Positions 27,473-36,788 of a DNA stretch of 64,000 nt are shown piece by piece. The notes under the pieces were generated by a model. It did no database searches. It had not been told where the DNA came from and was given only the letters and a program-made list of their open reading frames with translations. A program made the translations under genes and the position numbers. The number at the start of each line of letters is the position of its first letter. The first letter of the stretch is position 1. Source of the DNA: an uncultured Clostridia bacterium (GTDB lineage: Bacteria > Bacillota > Clostridia > TANB77 > CAG-508); the NCBI GenBank assembly GCA_948777935.1, contig CAQDYY010000001.1, forward strand, positions 124,001-188,000, in the 5' to 3' direction.

Positions 27473-29239
27473 ATGAAAAAGACTTTAGAATATGTACTTT
27501 CTATAATATTAGCACTAGTTGTAATTGCATCTTTAAAAATTAGTTTAGATATAAGTATTAATGCTAATTTTGATACAGGAAACAGTATTATATATGTATT
27601 ACTATTTGTTATTTTTAGTGTATCAATTTATAAAGCTTTACAAGTAAAAGAAAAAAGGCTTGTAATTTGTACACTAATAGTTTCTATACTATTTTCATTG
27701 TTTGAAGTTATAGGATTTAGCATTGACACTACTAAAAGTTTAGACTGTATTATTTCATCTAAAACTGTTTTTTTAAATTCTATTATTAAATTTATTGGTA
27801 TAGGGACTATCATTTATGTAGTAATATTGTTTTTATATGAAAAAGCAATACCAATTATCAATAAAAGAGAAGATAAGACAATTAAATTATTTAATGCGAA
27901 TAAAGCAAACTTTTTTATATTATGGGGAATTATAATGCTTGCATGGTTACCATATTTTCTAAAATATTGTCCAGCAATAATTACACCAGATTCATTAGAT
28001 CAAATTTATCAAACACAAGGAATAAATGTACTTACAAATCATCATCCAGTTTTTCATACATTTATAATAGGAATTGGATTAAACATAGGAAAATTAATAG
28101 GAAATTATAATGTGGGTGTAGCAATTTTTACTGTATCTCAAATGCTAACATTATCTGCAATTTTTGCTTTTACAATATATGCTATGTCAAAAAAGAATAT
28201 AAACAATGGGATAAAAATAGGTACATTTATATTTTTCGCATTTTATCCTATATTTGGAATGTATAGTATAACAATATGGAAAGACATACCTTTTGCAATT
28301 GTTATGTTATTATTTATATTACAATTAGTAGATTTAATCTATAATGAAAAAGAGTTTTTAAATAGCAAGAAGAAAAAGATTTATCTAATTATTAGCATGA
28401 TATTAGTTATTATGTTTAGAAATAATGGAATATATGTAGTTTTACTTACAATACCATTTTTATTATGGTTTTATAGAAAAAACTTTAAAAAGATTTTGAT
28501 AATTTCTGTAATACCAGTTATTTTCTATCTTTTGTACACAGGCCCAGTATTTAAAATATTTAATATTAAAAAAGGTTCTGTAAGAGAAGCTCTATCAATT
28601 CCTTTACAACAATTTGTAAGAGTGCTAAAAGATAGAGGAAGCGAATTAACGGATAAGCAAAAACAAAGTATATATAATTTCTTGCCAGAAGATGATATAG
28701 TAGAGTTATACGACCCAACTTTATCAGATCCTGTAAAAGCATGTTTTGATGATGAATATTTTAATAAAAACAAATTTGAGTTTATAACAACATGGGCTGG
28801 AATTGTGTTTGGTTATCCAGTAGAAGTAGTAGAAGCATTTTTATGTAATAATTATGGATATTGGTATCCAGAGGCAAGTAATTGGGTAGTGTCTAGAGTT
28901 ATTATGGAAAATGAATTAGGAATTAAGACTACATCTATGATAGAAAATAAAGCTTTAAATTTTATGGATGAGCTAATAGATAATAGAGATATACCAGTAA
29001 TTTCATTTATTTTTAGTATAGGTTTTATGTTTTGGATAGATTTAATTTGTGTAATGTATATTATCTATAAAAAAGAGTATAAAAAACTATTAATAGTTAT
29101 ACCTATTTTTGCAGTATGGTTAACTACAATTGCATCACCTGTATTTTGTGAATATAGATATGTTTTTAGTTTGGTTGTAACATTACCTGTTATTATTGCT
29201 AGCGTTAATATGACACTTAAGGAAAACAAGGAGGATTAA
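27473..29239 (+). CDS. Large polytopic membrane protein (DUF6020-like)
   Basis: This protein of about 588 residues has roughly 12 membrane helices and a large extracytoplasmic domain (about 360-500). It has the plan of DUF6020-like or GT-C glycosyltransferases, with DSLDQIYQTQG and NHHPVFHTF after an early helix. I chose the ATG at 27473, since upstream starts overlap the hepT-like gene or lack a spaced ribosome site. It is co-transcribed with the sugar transferase gene, whose ATG directly follows its stop. Confidence 0.7.
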   Translation: MKKTLEYVLSIILALVVIASLKISLDISINANFDTGNSIIYVLLFVIFSVSIYKALQVKEKRLVICTLIVSILFSLFEVIGFSIDTTKSLDCIISSKTVFLNSIIKFIGIGTIIYVVILFLYEKAIPIINKREDKTIKLFNANKANFFILWGIIMLAWLPYFLKYCPAIITPDSLDQIYQTQGINVLTNHHPVFHTFIIGIGLNIGKLIGNYNVGVAIFTVSQMLTLSAIFAFTIYAMSKKNINNGIKIGTFIFFAFYPIFGMYSITIWKDIPFAIVMLLFILQLVDLIYNEKEFLNSKKKKIYLIISMILVIMFRNNGIYVVLLTIPFLLWFYRKNFKKILIISVIPVIFYLLYTGPVFKIFNIKKGSVREALSIPLQQFVRVLKDRGSELTDKQKQSIYNFLPEDDIVELYDPTLSDPVKACFDDEYFNKNKFEFITTWAGIVFGYPVEVVEAFLCNNYGYWYPEASNWVVSRVIMENELGIKTTSMIENKALNFMDELIDNRDIPVISFIFSIGFMFWIDLICVMYIIYKKEYKKLLIVIPIFAVWLTTIASPVFCEYRYVFSLVVTLPVIIASVNMTLKENKED

Positions 29240-29974
29240 ATGGAGAAGGTTATTCATTATTGTTGGTTTGGAGGAAAAAAGAAACCAAGAAAATTAAAAA
29301 AATATATAAAAACATGGAAAAAATTTCTACCAGAATATGAACTTATGGAATGGAATGAAGAAAATTTCGATTTTGGTGTTACAGAATTTAGTAAATCTGC
29401 ATATGAACATAAAAAATGGGCATTTGTTGCAGATGTAGCAAGAGTATATGCACTAAAAGAACATGGTGGTGTTTATTTTGATACAGATATAGAGGTAACA
29501 AAAAAACTTGATGATATTTTAAAAAATGAGATATGGCTAGGAAGAGAAGATGATAATTATCTTGCAACAGCTATGATTGGTGTAAAAGAGAAAAATAATA
29601 AACATATAGAAAATATTTTTGAAGAATATAAAAAGGCAAAATTCAATGATGAAGATTTATATAGCATAACAAGTCCAAAAGTATTTACAAAATATTTTGA
29701 AACTTTAGGATTAAGAAAAGGTCCAGAATGCCAAACATTACAAGATGATATACACATATATGCTAAAGATTATTTTAACCCTAAGACATATGATGGAAGT
29801 AATGAAACATTTACAGATAACACATGTATTATTCATCATTTTGATGCTACATGGACACCTCCAGAAGAAAAGGTGGCTATTTGGTTTGTAAGACACAGAA
29901 TGGGTAGTATGGCTAAATATGTTTTTGCTATTGCAGGTAGATTAAGAAGAATAAAATCCAAATTTAAGAAATAG
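29240..29974 (+). CDS. Glycosyltransferase with DxD sugar-binding motif (GT32-like)
   Basis: This 244-residue capsular-polysaccharide-type glycosyltransferase has IHYCWFGGKKKP at the start and DVARVYALKEHGGVYFDTDIEV, the hallmark of the GT32 (Gly_transf_sug) family with its DxD. AAGGAGG lies seven bases before the ATG, within the end of the membrane protein gene. It ends the first surface-glycan block. Confidence 0.87.
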   Translation: MEKVIHYCWFGGKKKPRKLKKYIKTWKKFLPEYELMEWNEENFDFGVTEFSKSAYEHKKWAFVADVARVYALKEHGGVYFDTDIEVTKKLDDILKNEIWLGREDDNYLATAMIGVKEKNNKHIENIFEEYKKAKFNDEDLYSITSPKVFTKYFETLGLRKGPECQTLQDDIHIYAKDYFNPKTYDGSNETFTDNTCIIHHFDATWTPPEEKVAIWFVRHRMGSMAKYVFAIAGRLRRIKSKFKK

Positions 29975-30053
29975 ACTAATAAAAGTTATAGAGTAATTTT
30001 ATATCATTACATCTAATTAACTAACTTATAAAAATACTATAGAGGGGTTTTAT

Positions 30054-30928
30054 ATGATTTATGATTGTATTATTATAGGTAAAGGTCCAGCTGGAATATC
30101 TGCTGGAATATACTTAAAAAGATCAAATTGGAATGTGCTTGCTATTGGAAAAGATGGTGGAGCATTAGAAAAAACAAGTAAAATAGATAACTACTATGGA
30201 TTTAGCAATACTATTTCTGGACATGAATTATTAGAACAAGGATTAGAACAAGCAAATAGGTTAGGAATTACACTTGAAACAGATGAAGTTATTGGAATAG
30301 AAAAAGAAAAAAATTTTATTGTAGAAACAAGAAATAGAACATATGAAACAAAAACAGTTATATTAGCTACTGGAACAAATAGAAATACACCTAAAATAAC
30401 AGGAATAAAAGAATTTGAAGGAAAAGGTGTTAGTTATTGTGCAATTTGTGATGCATTCTTTTATAGGAACAAAAATGTAGCAGTAATAGGTGCAGGTGAT
30501 TATGCAATAAAAGAAGCAAAAACACTTGCAAATGTTGCAAAATCTGTTACAATTTTAACAAATGGCGACGAATTAGTAGAAAATAGAGATGAAGCTTTGG
30601 ATGAGTTTGTAATAGAGAATAGAGGAATTAAAGAAATAACGGGAAATGAAAAAGTTGAAAATATAGTTTTAAAAGATGGTGAAAATATAGATACTGAAGG
30701 TATATTTATTGCAATACGGAACAGCATCTAGTACAGATTTTGCAAGGAAATTAGGCGCTATTGTAGAAGACAATATAATTAGAGTAAATGAGCAAATGGA
30801 AACAAATGTAGAAGGTTTATATGCTTGTGGAGACTGTACAGGAGGGTTACTACAAATATCAAAAGCTGTATATGAAGGAGCAAAAGCAGGAATAAGTGCA
30901 CGGAAAGTATTTAAGAAACTTAGAATAA
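30054..30928 (+). CDS. trxB: Thioredoxin reductase (two CGG shifts)
   Basis: This FAD/NAD(P) disulfide reductase has the dinucleotide site GKGPAGISAGIYL, active-site cysteines CAIC, a second nucleotide site VIGAGDYAIKEA and the FAD-binding GDCTGGLLQISKAVYEGA. The frame breaks at CGG 30717; skipping C joins GIFIAI to GTASSTDFA. A second in-frame CGG at 30901 would, if shifted, replace a basic tail with GKYLRNLE and a stop at 30928, the usual TrxB ending, giving 290 residues. If the second CGG were read as Arg the gene would end at 30954. trxA follows. Confidence 0.87.
30717..30719 (+). other. CGG +1 recoding site 1 in trxB
   Basis: ATA CGG A is read as Ile then Gly222 (GGA). The zero frame reaches TAG in five codons; the shifted frame carries the essential GDCTGG motif. 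Confidence 0.9.
30901..30903 (+). other. CGG +1 recoding site 2 in trxB
   Basis: GCA CGG A is read as Ala then Gly283 (GGA), giving the terminal KYLRNLE. This is less certain because the unshifted frame also stays open for 17 codons. Confidence 0.65.
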
Positions 30929-30973
30929 AAACAATAAATTTGAATAAAATATAAGAAAAGGAGAGAGTGTATT

Positions 30974-31285
30974 ATGTCAGTAATAACAATTACAAGTAAA
31001 AATTTTGAGGAGGAAGTATCTAAATCAGACGTGCCAGTATTATTAGATTTTTGGGCAAGTTGGTGTGGACCATGTAAAATGGTATCTCCAATAGTAGATA
31101 AAGTTGCAGAAGAAGTAGAAGGAAAAGCAAAAGTTGGAAAAATCAATGTAGATGAGGAGCAAGAACTTGCAAGATCATTTAATATAATGAGCATACCAAC
31201 ACTTATGGTAATAAATAATGGAAAACTAGTTAAGCAATCTGTAGGAGTAATAAGTAAAGAGGAAATATTAGATATGTTAAAATAA
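30974..31285 (+). CDS. trxA: Thioredoxin
   Basis: This 103-residue thioredoxin has WASWCGPCKM and the cis-proline segment MSIPTLMV. AAAGGAGAG lies before the ATG. It is in an operon with trxB, its reductase, and is followed by a terminator. Confidence 0.95.
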   Translation: MSVITITSKNFEEEVSKSDVPVLLDFWASWCGPCKMVSPIVDKVAEEVEGKAKVGKINVDEEQELARSFNIMSIPTLMVINNGKLVKQSVGVISKEEILDMLK

Positions 31286-31287
31286 AA

Positions 31288-31318
31288 AATGAGCAAAAAA
31301 ATTGCTCATTCTTATTTT
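31288..31318 (+). terminator. Terminator after trxA
   Basis: The stem AATGAGCA / TGCTCATT is followed by a T-rich tract. Confidence 0.85.
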
Positions 31319-31499
31319 TGTAACGAAAATGTAACATAAAAACAATTGGCAAGATAATATAAGTAATATCACAATATAAATAATATTAAAAATCTTTACC
31401 ACAAATTATTATACTTGAAATTATAATAATTTGTGGTATAATATTTATATAGAGACATATACTAATATGCATACAAAAGCAGTAGAAGGAGAAGATTAT

Positions 31500-32891
31500 A
31501 TGGAAAAGTTCGTAGATAGGATAAATGAATTAGAATTTTTAAACAAAGAATATAATAAAATGGAAAGTTCACTTGTTATATTATATGGAAGAAGACGAAT
31601 AGGAAAAACATCATTAATAAAAGAATTTGGTAAAAATAAAGATATGATATATTTTTTAGCAACAGAAGAATCAAAAATACAAAATAGAAACATGTTTAAA
31701 AATATTGTAGCAGATAATTTAAAAAATGCATTATTATCTAATATCATAGTAGAAAATTGGGATGAACTATTTAAAATAATTGTTCAATCTAATATAAATA
31801 GCAAAAAAGTTATTGTAATAGACGAATTTCAATACTTAGGAAAAGTTAATTCTTCTTTTCCATCGATATTTCAAAGAATATGGGATGAAATATTAAAAGA
31901 CAAAAATATAATGGTAATACTTTGTGGTTCATTAATAAATATGATGGAATCACAAACATTAAATTATAATAGTCCATTATATGGTAGAAGAACAGGACAA
32001 ATAAAATTAAAACAAATACCATTTGAAAATTATAAAGAATTTTTTTATGATGAAATGACAGAAAAACAACTGATAGAAAAATATGCAGTAACAGGAGGAG
32101 TTCCAAAATATATAGAAAGCTTTAATAATAAAAATAATATCTATACAGAAATACAAGAATGCATTATGAACAAACAGAGCTATTTATACGATGAACCAAC
32201 ATTTTTATTACAAAATGAAGTATCGGAAATAGGAAGTTATTTTTCTATTATTAAATCAATTGCAGCAGGAAATAGAAAATTAGGAAATATATCGTCTAAT
32301 TTATCTGTAAGTCCAACTAATTTATCTAAATATTTACAAACTTTAATAAACCTAGATATTATAGAAAGAGAAGTTCCAATAACAGAAGATAATTTAGAAA
32401 AAAGTAAAAAAGGACAATATAAAATAAAAGATAATTTTATAGCTTTTTGGTTTCAATTTATTTATCCTAATAAAGCTTTTTTAGAAATGGGAGAAAATGA
32501 AATAGTTCTAGATAAGATACAGAAAAATTTTATTGATAACCATGTAGCTTTTGTTTATGAAGAAATTTGTAAAGAAAAAATGTGGAATTTGAATACAAAT
32601 GGGAGATTATGTATGACATTTAGTAAATTAGGAAGATGGTGGAATTCAAAACAAGAAATTGATTTAGTGGGAATTGATACAAATAGTAATAATATTATAT
32701 TTGGAGAATGTAAATATTATACTAATAAACAAGTTGATATTGATGTATTTTATGAATTAAAAGATAAAGCAAAATCAGTTCAGTGGAAAAACGATATAAG
32801 AAATGAAAAATATATATTATTTTCAATAAATGGATATACAAGTAGGCTAAAACAATTAGCAAAAGACAAGGAAGAACTAATATTAGCATAA
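31500..32891 (+). CDS. AAA-type ATPase of the archaeal ATPase/DUF234 family
   Basis: This 463-residue P-loop ATPase has Walker A YGRRRIGKTSLIKEF and Walker B VIVIDEFQYL. A winged-helix region follows (about 270-320), then a C-terminal DUF234-like nuclease-type domain with a QEIDLVGID...FGECKYY segment. The ATG at 31500 has AGAAGGAG upstream; the longer open frame has no better start. Such ATPases are common orphan genes in accessory regions; biological role unknown. Confidence 0.8.
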   Translation: MEKFVDRINELEFLNKEYNKMESSLVILYGRRRIGKTSLIKEFGKNKDMIYFLATEESKIQNRNMFKNIVADNLKNALLSNIIVENWDELFKIIVQSNINSKKVIVIDEFQYLGKVNSSFPSIFQRIWDEILKDKNIMVILCGSLINMMESQTLNYNSPLYGRRTGQIKLKQIPFENYKEFFYDEMTEKQLIEKYAVTGGVPKYIESFNNKNNIYTEIQECIMNKQSYLYDEPTFLLQNEVSEIGSYFSIIKSIAAGNRKLGNISSNLSVSPTNLSKYLQTLINLDIIEREVPITEDNLEKSKKGQYKIKDNFIAFWFQFIYPNKAFLEMGENEIVLDKIQKNFIDNHVAFVYEEICKEKMWNLNTNGRLCMTFSKLGRWWNSKQEIDLVGIDTNSNNIIFGECKYYTNKQVDIDVFYELKDKAKSVQWKNDIRNEKYILFSINGYTSRLKQLAKDKEELILA

Positions 32892-33026
32892 TATTTTACA
32901 TAGACTCCTTTGTTACTTATATTGTAATACTATAACAAAACCTTATTAATTAAAAATACATCTTCCATATACTGCAAAAAAATGATATAATACCTATATA
33001 AAATAAGAAAAAGAAGGTAGAAGTAT

Positions 33027-34256
33027 ATGAAGAAACCAGAATTACTAGCACCAGCAGGTTCATTTGATAAAGCAAAAATCGCATTTTTATATGGAGCAGA
33101 TGCAGTATATGTAGGAACATCATCTTTATCGCTACGTAGCCGTGCAGCAGTACAAGATGAAGATTTAGCAAATACAATAAAATATGCACATAGTATAGGA
33201 AAAAAAGTATATGTTGCACTTAATATTTATGCATGGGACAATATGTATGATGAAGTAAGAAAACAAGCTAAAATGTTAGAGGAATTAAGGCCAGATGGTA
33301 TTATTGCATCAGATGGAGGAGTAATAGATATTTTAAAAGAAGAAGCACCACATGTAGATATTCATATTAGTACACAGGCAAATGTAGTAAGTGCTCATAC
33401 AGCTAACTTCTGGTACAAAAATGGAGCAAAGCGTGTAATACTTGCTAGAGAATTAGATAAAAATCAAATTAAAGAAATTGTTGAAACTACACCAAAAGAC
33501 TTAGAAGTAGAAATGTTTGTGCATGGAGCTCTATGTTTCGGATATTCTGGAAGATGCTTTTTAAGTGATTTTCTATCTTCAAGAAGTGCTAATTTAGGAG
33601 ATTGTGCGCAAAGCTGTAGATGGGCATATAATGTATATGTGGAAGAAGCAAATAATCCTGGTAACTTAATGCCAGTAGAGCATGACGAAAAAGGTACATA
33701 TATTTTCTCTTCTAAAGATTTATGCTTAATAAAAGAGATTCCAGAAATTATAGAATTAGGTGTAGATAGCTTAAAAATTGAAGGAAGACTAAAAACAGAG
33801 TATTATTTAGCATCTGTTATTAATGTGTATCGAAATGCAATTGATGATTGTATGAATAACCCACAAAATTATGATGCTTCAAAATATATGAGTGAATTAG
33901 AAAAAGTTAAAACAAGAAGTTTAACTACATTCTATTTTAATGATAGAAATAATAAAGATTTTCAGGAATATGAAGGAAAGCAATATAATCCAGATTATGA
34001 ATTTGGAGGTAAAATAATTTCTTATGATAAAGAAAAGTCTCTATTAGAAGTAAAAAACCGTTTAAAAATAGGAGATATATTAGAGGTTCTTATACCAGGA
34101 AAATTAGAATCATATAGTTTTTCTATTGATAAATTGTGGGATAGTGAAACAGATGAAGAAATTTCTCAAGTAAATCCGGGAAAAGCAGGACAAACTGTTA
34201 AAATACATATCCCAATAAAAGTGGAAAAAGATTGGATTTTAAGACGAAAAAAATAG
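33027..34256 (+). CDS. U32 family peptidase/hydroxylase-like protein
   Basis: This 409-residue U32-family protein has PELLAPAGSFDKAKIAFLYGADAVYVG at the start. The cysteine-rich signature HGALCFGYSGRCFLSDF...GDCAQSCRW follows. Characterised relatives are RlhA and TrhP-like tRNA/rRNA hydroxylation factors rather than proteases. All CGG triplets here span two codons (TTC GGA, CCG GGA). Confidence 0.9.
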   Translation: MKKPELLAPAGSFDKAKIAFLYGADAVYVGTSSLSLRSRAAVQDEDLANTIKYAHSIGKKVYVALNIYAWDNMYDEVRKQAKMLEELRPDGIIASDGGVIDILKEEAPHVDIHISTQANVVSAHTANFWYKNGAKRVILARELDKNQIKEIVETTPKDLEVEMFVHGALCFGYSGRCFLSDFLSSRSANLGDCAQSCRWAYNVYVEEANNPGNLMPVEHDEKGTYIFSSKDLCLIKEIPEIIELGVDSLKIEGRLKTEYYLASVINVYRNAIDDCMNNPQNYDASKYMSELEKVKTRSLTTFYFNDRNNKDFQEYEGKQYNPDYEFGGKIISYDKEKSLLEVKNRLKIGDILEVLIPGKLESYSFSIDKLWDSETDEEISQVNPGKAGQTVKIHIPIKVEKDWILRRKK

Positions 34257-34335
34257 ACATTTAACATAAAGTGTAGTATAATAATTATGTTGCGTATAAA
34301 CATTTAGTAGTTTAGATAAAAATGGAGGTATACCT

Positions 34336-34596
34336 ATGTCTAAAAGAAAAAGAGAAATGGAAAAAGCAAAGAAGCAAAAGGCACGGCAGGTAAAGAAACA
34401 GGCTAAAGCAAAACGTGAGAAAAATGACCCTGTAAAATGGGAGGAGAAAAAAGAAGTTCGGCAAATAATGCAGCAGGCAAAAAGGGATGCATATCCCAAT
34501 ATGAGCGAAGATTGCAAATTACCTCTGTCGAAGACTCCTTCGCCTCTTAACTGTTCAGGTTGCGAAATTGACTGTCCGTACAATCGGCACTACTAA
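34336..34596 (+). CDS. Small basic orphan protein with three unshifted CGG codons
   Basis: This 86-residue protein is Lys/Arg-rich in its first half and carries CSGCEIDCPYNRHY at the end, possibly a metal site. AATGGAGG precedes the ATG. GC content is well above its neighbours and codons such as CTG and TCG are used. It has three in-frame CGG codons (34384, 34459 and 34585), each followed by C. The frame only works if they are not shifted; a shift at the first gives a stop two codons after the glycine. It is a likely recent acquisition. Confidence 0.6.
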   Translation: MSKRKREMEKAKKQKARQVKKQAKAKREKNDPVKWEEKKEVRQIMQQAKRDAYPNMSEDCKLPLSKTPSPLNCSGCEIDCPYNRHY

Positions 34597-34600
34597 AGAC

Positions 34601-34637
34601 TTAAGGGCTATGGGTCGCTACCTATAGCTCTTTTCCT
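34601..34637 (+). terminator. Terminator after the 34336 gene
   Basis: The stem AAGGGCTATGGG / CCTATAGCTC (imperfect) is followed by TTTTCCTTTT. It overlaps the recoded end of the convergent DUF368 gene. Confidence 0.7.
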
Positions 34638-35426
34638 TTTAAAATTAAACCTATATTATAACATACTAAAAATATTATTATAGAAATTAAACCTGTAAAA
34701 TTAAATTCAAAACCGAGGGTATAGTATTAATAAAGAACCTAATACAAACCCAATAATTGTATAATATGTTTCAGAAAAGAACTTTCTCATTAATACTTCT
34801 GTTATTTTCAAAAATAATATTCCACCCAAAATAACACCAATTCCCATAGGTATAAGAACTAACAAATTAACAGTAGAAACTGCGTCTAAATATACTTCAT
34901 ATGTATTTAAAATCATTAATAAAACAGTACTACTAACTCCAGGAACAACAATACCGATAGACATAACAAAACCGCTTAAAACTAAAAATAACGTGTTTCC
35001 TGAACTAGTAAAAGTACTATATTGTAAAGTATGTTCTAATAGTAGTAAAAATATTGTAATTCCAAAAGAAAGAAAAGTATATATTAAGTAATGTATTTTA
35101 AAGCCTTTTTTAGAATTTGCTATTTTAAATAAATTTGGAACACATCCTAATATTAAGCCAATAAACGCAAATTTTGTTTCGGTTGGATATAAATCAAATA
35201 AAGTTCTTAACAAATTTCCAAATACAATTACACCAATTGCAACACCGATAATAATAGGAAACAAAAATTTGAAATTTTCTTTGCTGTTTTTGAAAAATCC
35301 TAGAACACAATTTATAAGTTTATCATAAATCCCAAAAATAACACATAAAACGCCACTACTAATGCCAGGTAAAATAGCACCAGCACCAATAAATATGCCA
35401 ATAATAAAACGATATAATGTACCCAT
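34622..35426 (-). CDS. DUF368 membrane protein (CGG-recoded)
   Basis: This DUF368 family integral membrane protein is related to bacterial undecaprenyl-phosphate translocase candidates. It has GAGAILPGISSGVLCVIFGIYD near the N-terminus and IVVPGVSSTVLLMILNTYE in the second half, a repeated fold. I chose the ATG at 35426 with GGAGG upstream over a TTG 12 bases earlier. The zero frame ends right after TyrProArgPhe. Skipping C of CGG at 34715 gives Tyr-Pro-Gly-Phe-Glu and a further hydrophobic helix, 267 residues in all. Confidence 0.83.
34713..34715 (-). other. CGG +1 recoding site in DUF368 gene
   Basis: CCT CGG T is read as Pro then Gly238 (GGT). The zero frame stops after one more codon; the shifted frame adds 29 residues including a transmembrane helix. 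Confidence 0.78.
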
Positions 35427-35483
35427 AAAAACCTCCAATAAAGATATATTTTCTAATTTAAAAAATATGCAAAATTATATGCT

Positions 35484-35543
35484 GTAGAGTAAAGGCCCCT
35501 TTACTTAAGGGGGCTAGCGCGTGAAACGCGACTGGGGGTTCTA
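35484..35543. repeat. Dispersed palindromic repeat, family 1, copy 2
   Basis: Same plan as 21508-21566: TAGAGTAAAGGCCCC, AAGGGGGCTAG, a central hairpin CGCGTGAAACGCG, then ACTGGGGGTTCTA. It lies between divergent genes. Confidence 0.8.
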
Positions 35544-35624
35544 CATTAATGAAATATTAAGAAAAATACAGTTGACTAAATAGATAAAAAATAAGATAAT
35601 ATAACAATAAGGGTGATGGAAAAA

Positions 35625-36680
35625 ATGGATAGAATAAAGAAGAATTTAAGAAATTTTGCTATTTTTATAGTGTTAATAGTAATAACATTTTATATTATAT
35701 TAAAAGATCAAGATATGTCTCAAATACTTACAGTATTAGCAAATTCTAAAAAGCAATTTATAGTAATAGCTATAGCTTGTATGTGTTTGTTTATTGCATG
35801 TGAAGCTATAAACATAGGAAGAACCCTAAAAGCATTAAATGAAAAGTCTACATTTTGGAAAAACGTAAAATATGCTTTGATAGGATTTTTCTTTAGTTCA
35901 ATAACACCAGCTGCAAGCGGTGGTCAACCAATGCAAATATATTACATGCATAAAGATAGAATATCTGTTGCAAATTCCACATTAGCACTATTAATCAATT
36001 TAAGCTGTGTACAAATTGTTACAATATCACTTGCTTTATTTAGCTTATTTTTTAATTATCAATACTTAAATAAAGCCTTAAGATGGCTATTTATAATAGG
36101 TGTAGGGCTAAACTTAACAGCTTTAGTTTTATTATTAGTATCAATATTTTCTAAAAGAATGACAAATGGAATAATAAATATAACTATAAAAGTATTAAAA
36201 TTTTTTAGAGTAAAATATATTGAAAATAAAAAGATACGTTTTGAACAAGAACTTACAAAATATCAAGATAGTTCTGCATATATAAAGAGTAATTTACTAT
36301 TAGTTCTAAAAACATTACTTACGACATATGTACAATACATTTTGTACTATAGTATTTCTTATTGGGTATATTGTTCATTTGGATTAAGCGAGCATAGCAT
36401 ATTTGAAATTATAACCATGCAATCAGTTCTATATGCAACTGTATCTGGAATACCATCTCCAGGAGCTGTAGGAGTGAGCGAAGGTGGATTTATTGGAATA
36501 TTTAGTAGAGTATATTCTGACACAATGATAAATGGAGCAATGTTACTAAGCAGAGGTATTAATTTTTACTTGTTTGTACTAATAAGTGCAATTATAGTGT
36601 TAATAAATTTATTTAAAGATAAGAAAAGTGATGAAATGCAAGAAAGTGAGAGTATATTAGATGATAATATACATAAATGA
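35625..36680 (+). CDS. Lysylphosphatidylglycerol-synthase-type flippase domain protein
   Basis: This 351-residue membrane protein of the UPF0104/LPG-synthase TM family has about eight helices and the signature SITPAASGGQPMQI and SGIPSPGAVGVSEGGFIG. Its likely role is lipid or lipid-linked substrate movement; the catalytic aminoacyl-transferase domain of MprF is absent. I chose the ATG at 35625 because AAGGGTGAT, a good anti-SD match, lies just upstream. Confidence 0.85.
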   Translation: MDRIKKNLRNFAIFIVLIVITFYIILKDQDMSQILTVLANSKKQFIVIAIACMCLFIACEAINIGRTLKALNEKSTFWKNVKYALIGFFFSSITPAASGGQPMQIYYMHKDRISVANSTLALLINLSCVQIVTISLALFSLFFNYQYLNKALRWLFIIGVGLNLTALVLLLVSIFSKRMTNGIINITIKVLKFFRVKYIENKKIRFEQELTKYQDSSAYIKSNLLLVLKTLLTTYVQYILYYSISYWVYCSFGLSEHSIFEIITMQSVLYATVSGIPSPGAVGVSEGGFIGIFSRVYSDTMINGAMLLSRGINFYLFVLISAIIVLINLFKDKKSDEMQESESILDDNIHK

Positions 36681-36702
36681 TTTAAACGTATAGAAAAAAA
36701 TG

Positions 36703-36731
36703 TTGAAAAAAATCGAAATATGAAGTATAAT
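36703..36731 (+). promoter_or_regulatory. Promoter for the GT8-acyltransferase operon
   Basis: TTGAAA (36703-36708), 17 bases, then TATAAT (36726-36731). Confidence 0.7.
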
Positions 36732-36788
36732 ACAAAAGTATTATTTAAAAATGAAAAATTTAAATAATAAGAAAATAGGGGAAGTTAA

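Noticed and set aside
34239..34583. Opposite-strand ORF over the 34336 gene as the real gene
   Set aside because: It has no convincing ribosome site, crosses the end of the U32 gene region and shows no recognisable protein features. The plus-strand ORF has AATGGAGG and a terminator.
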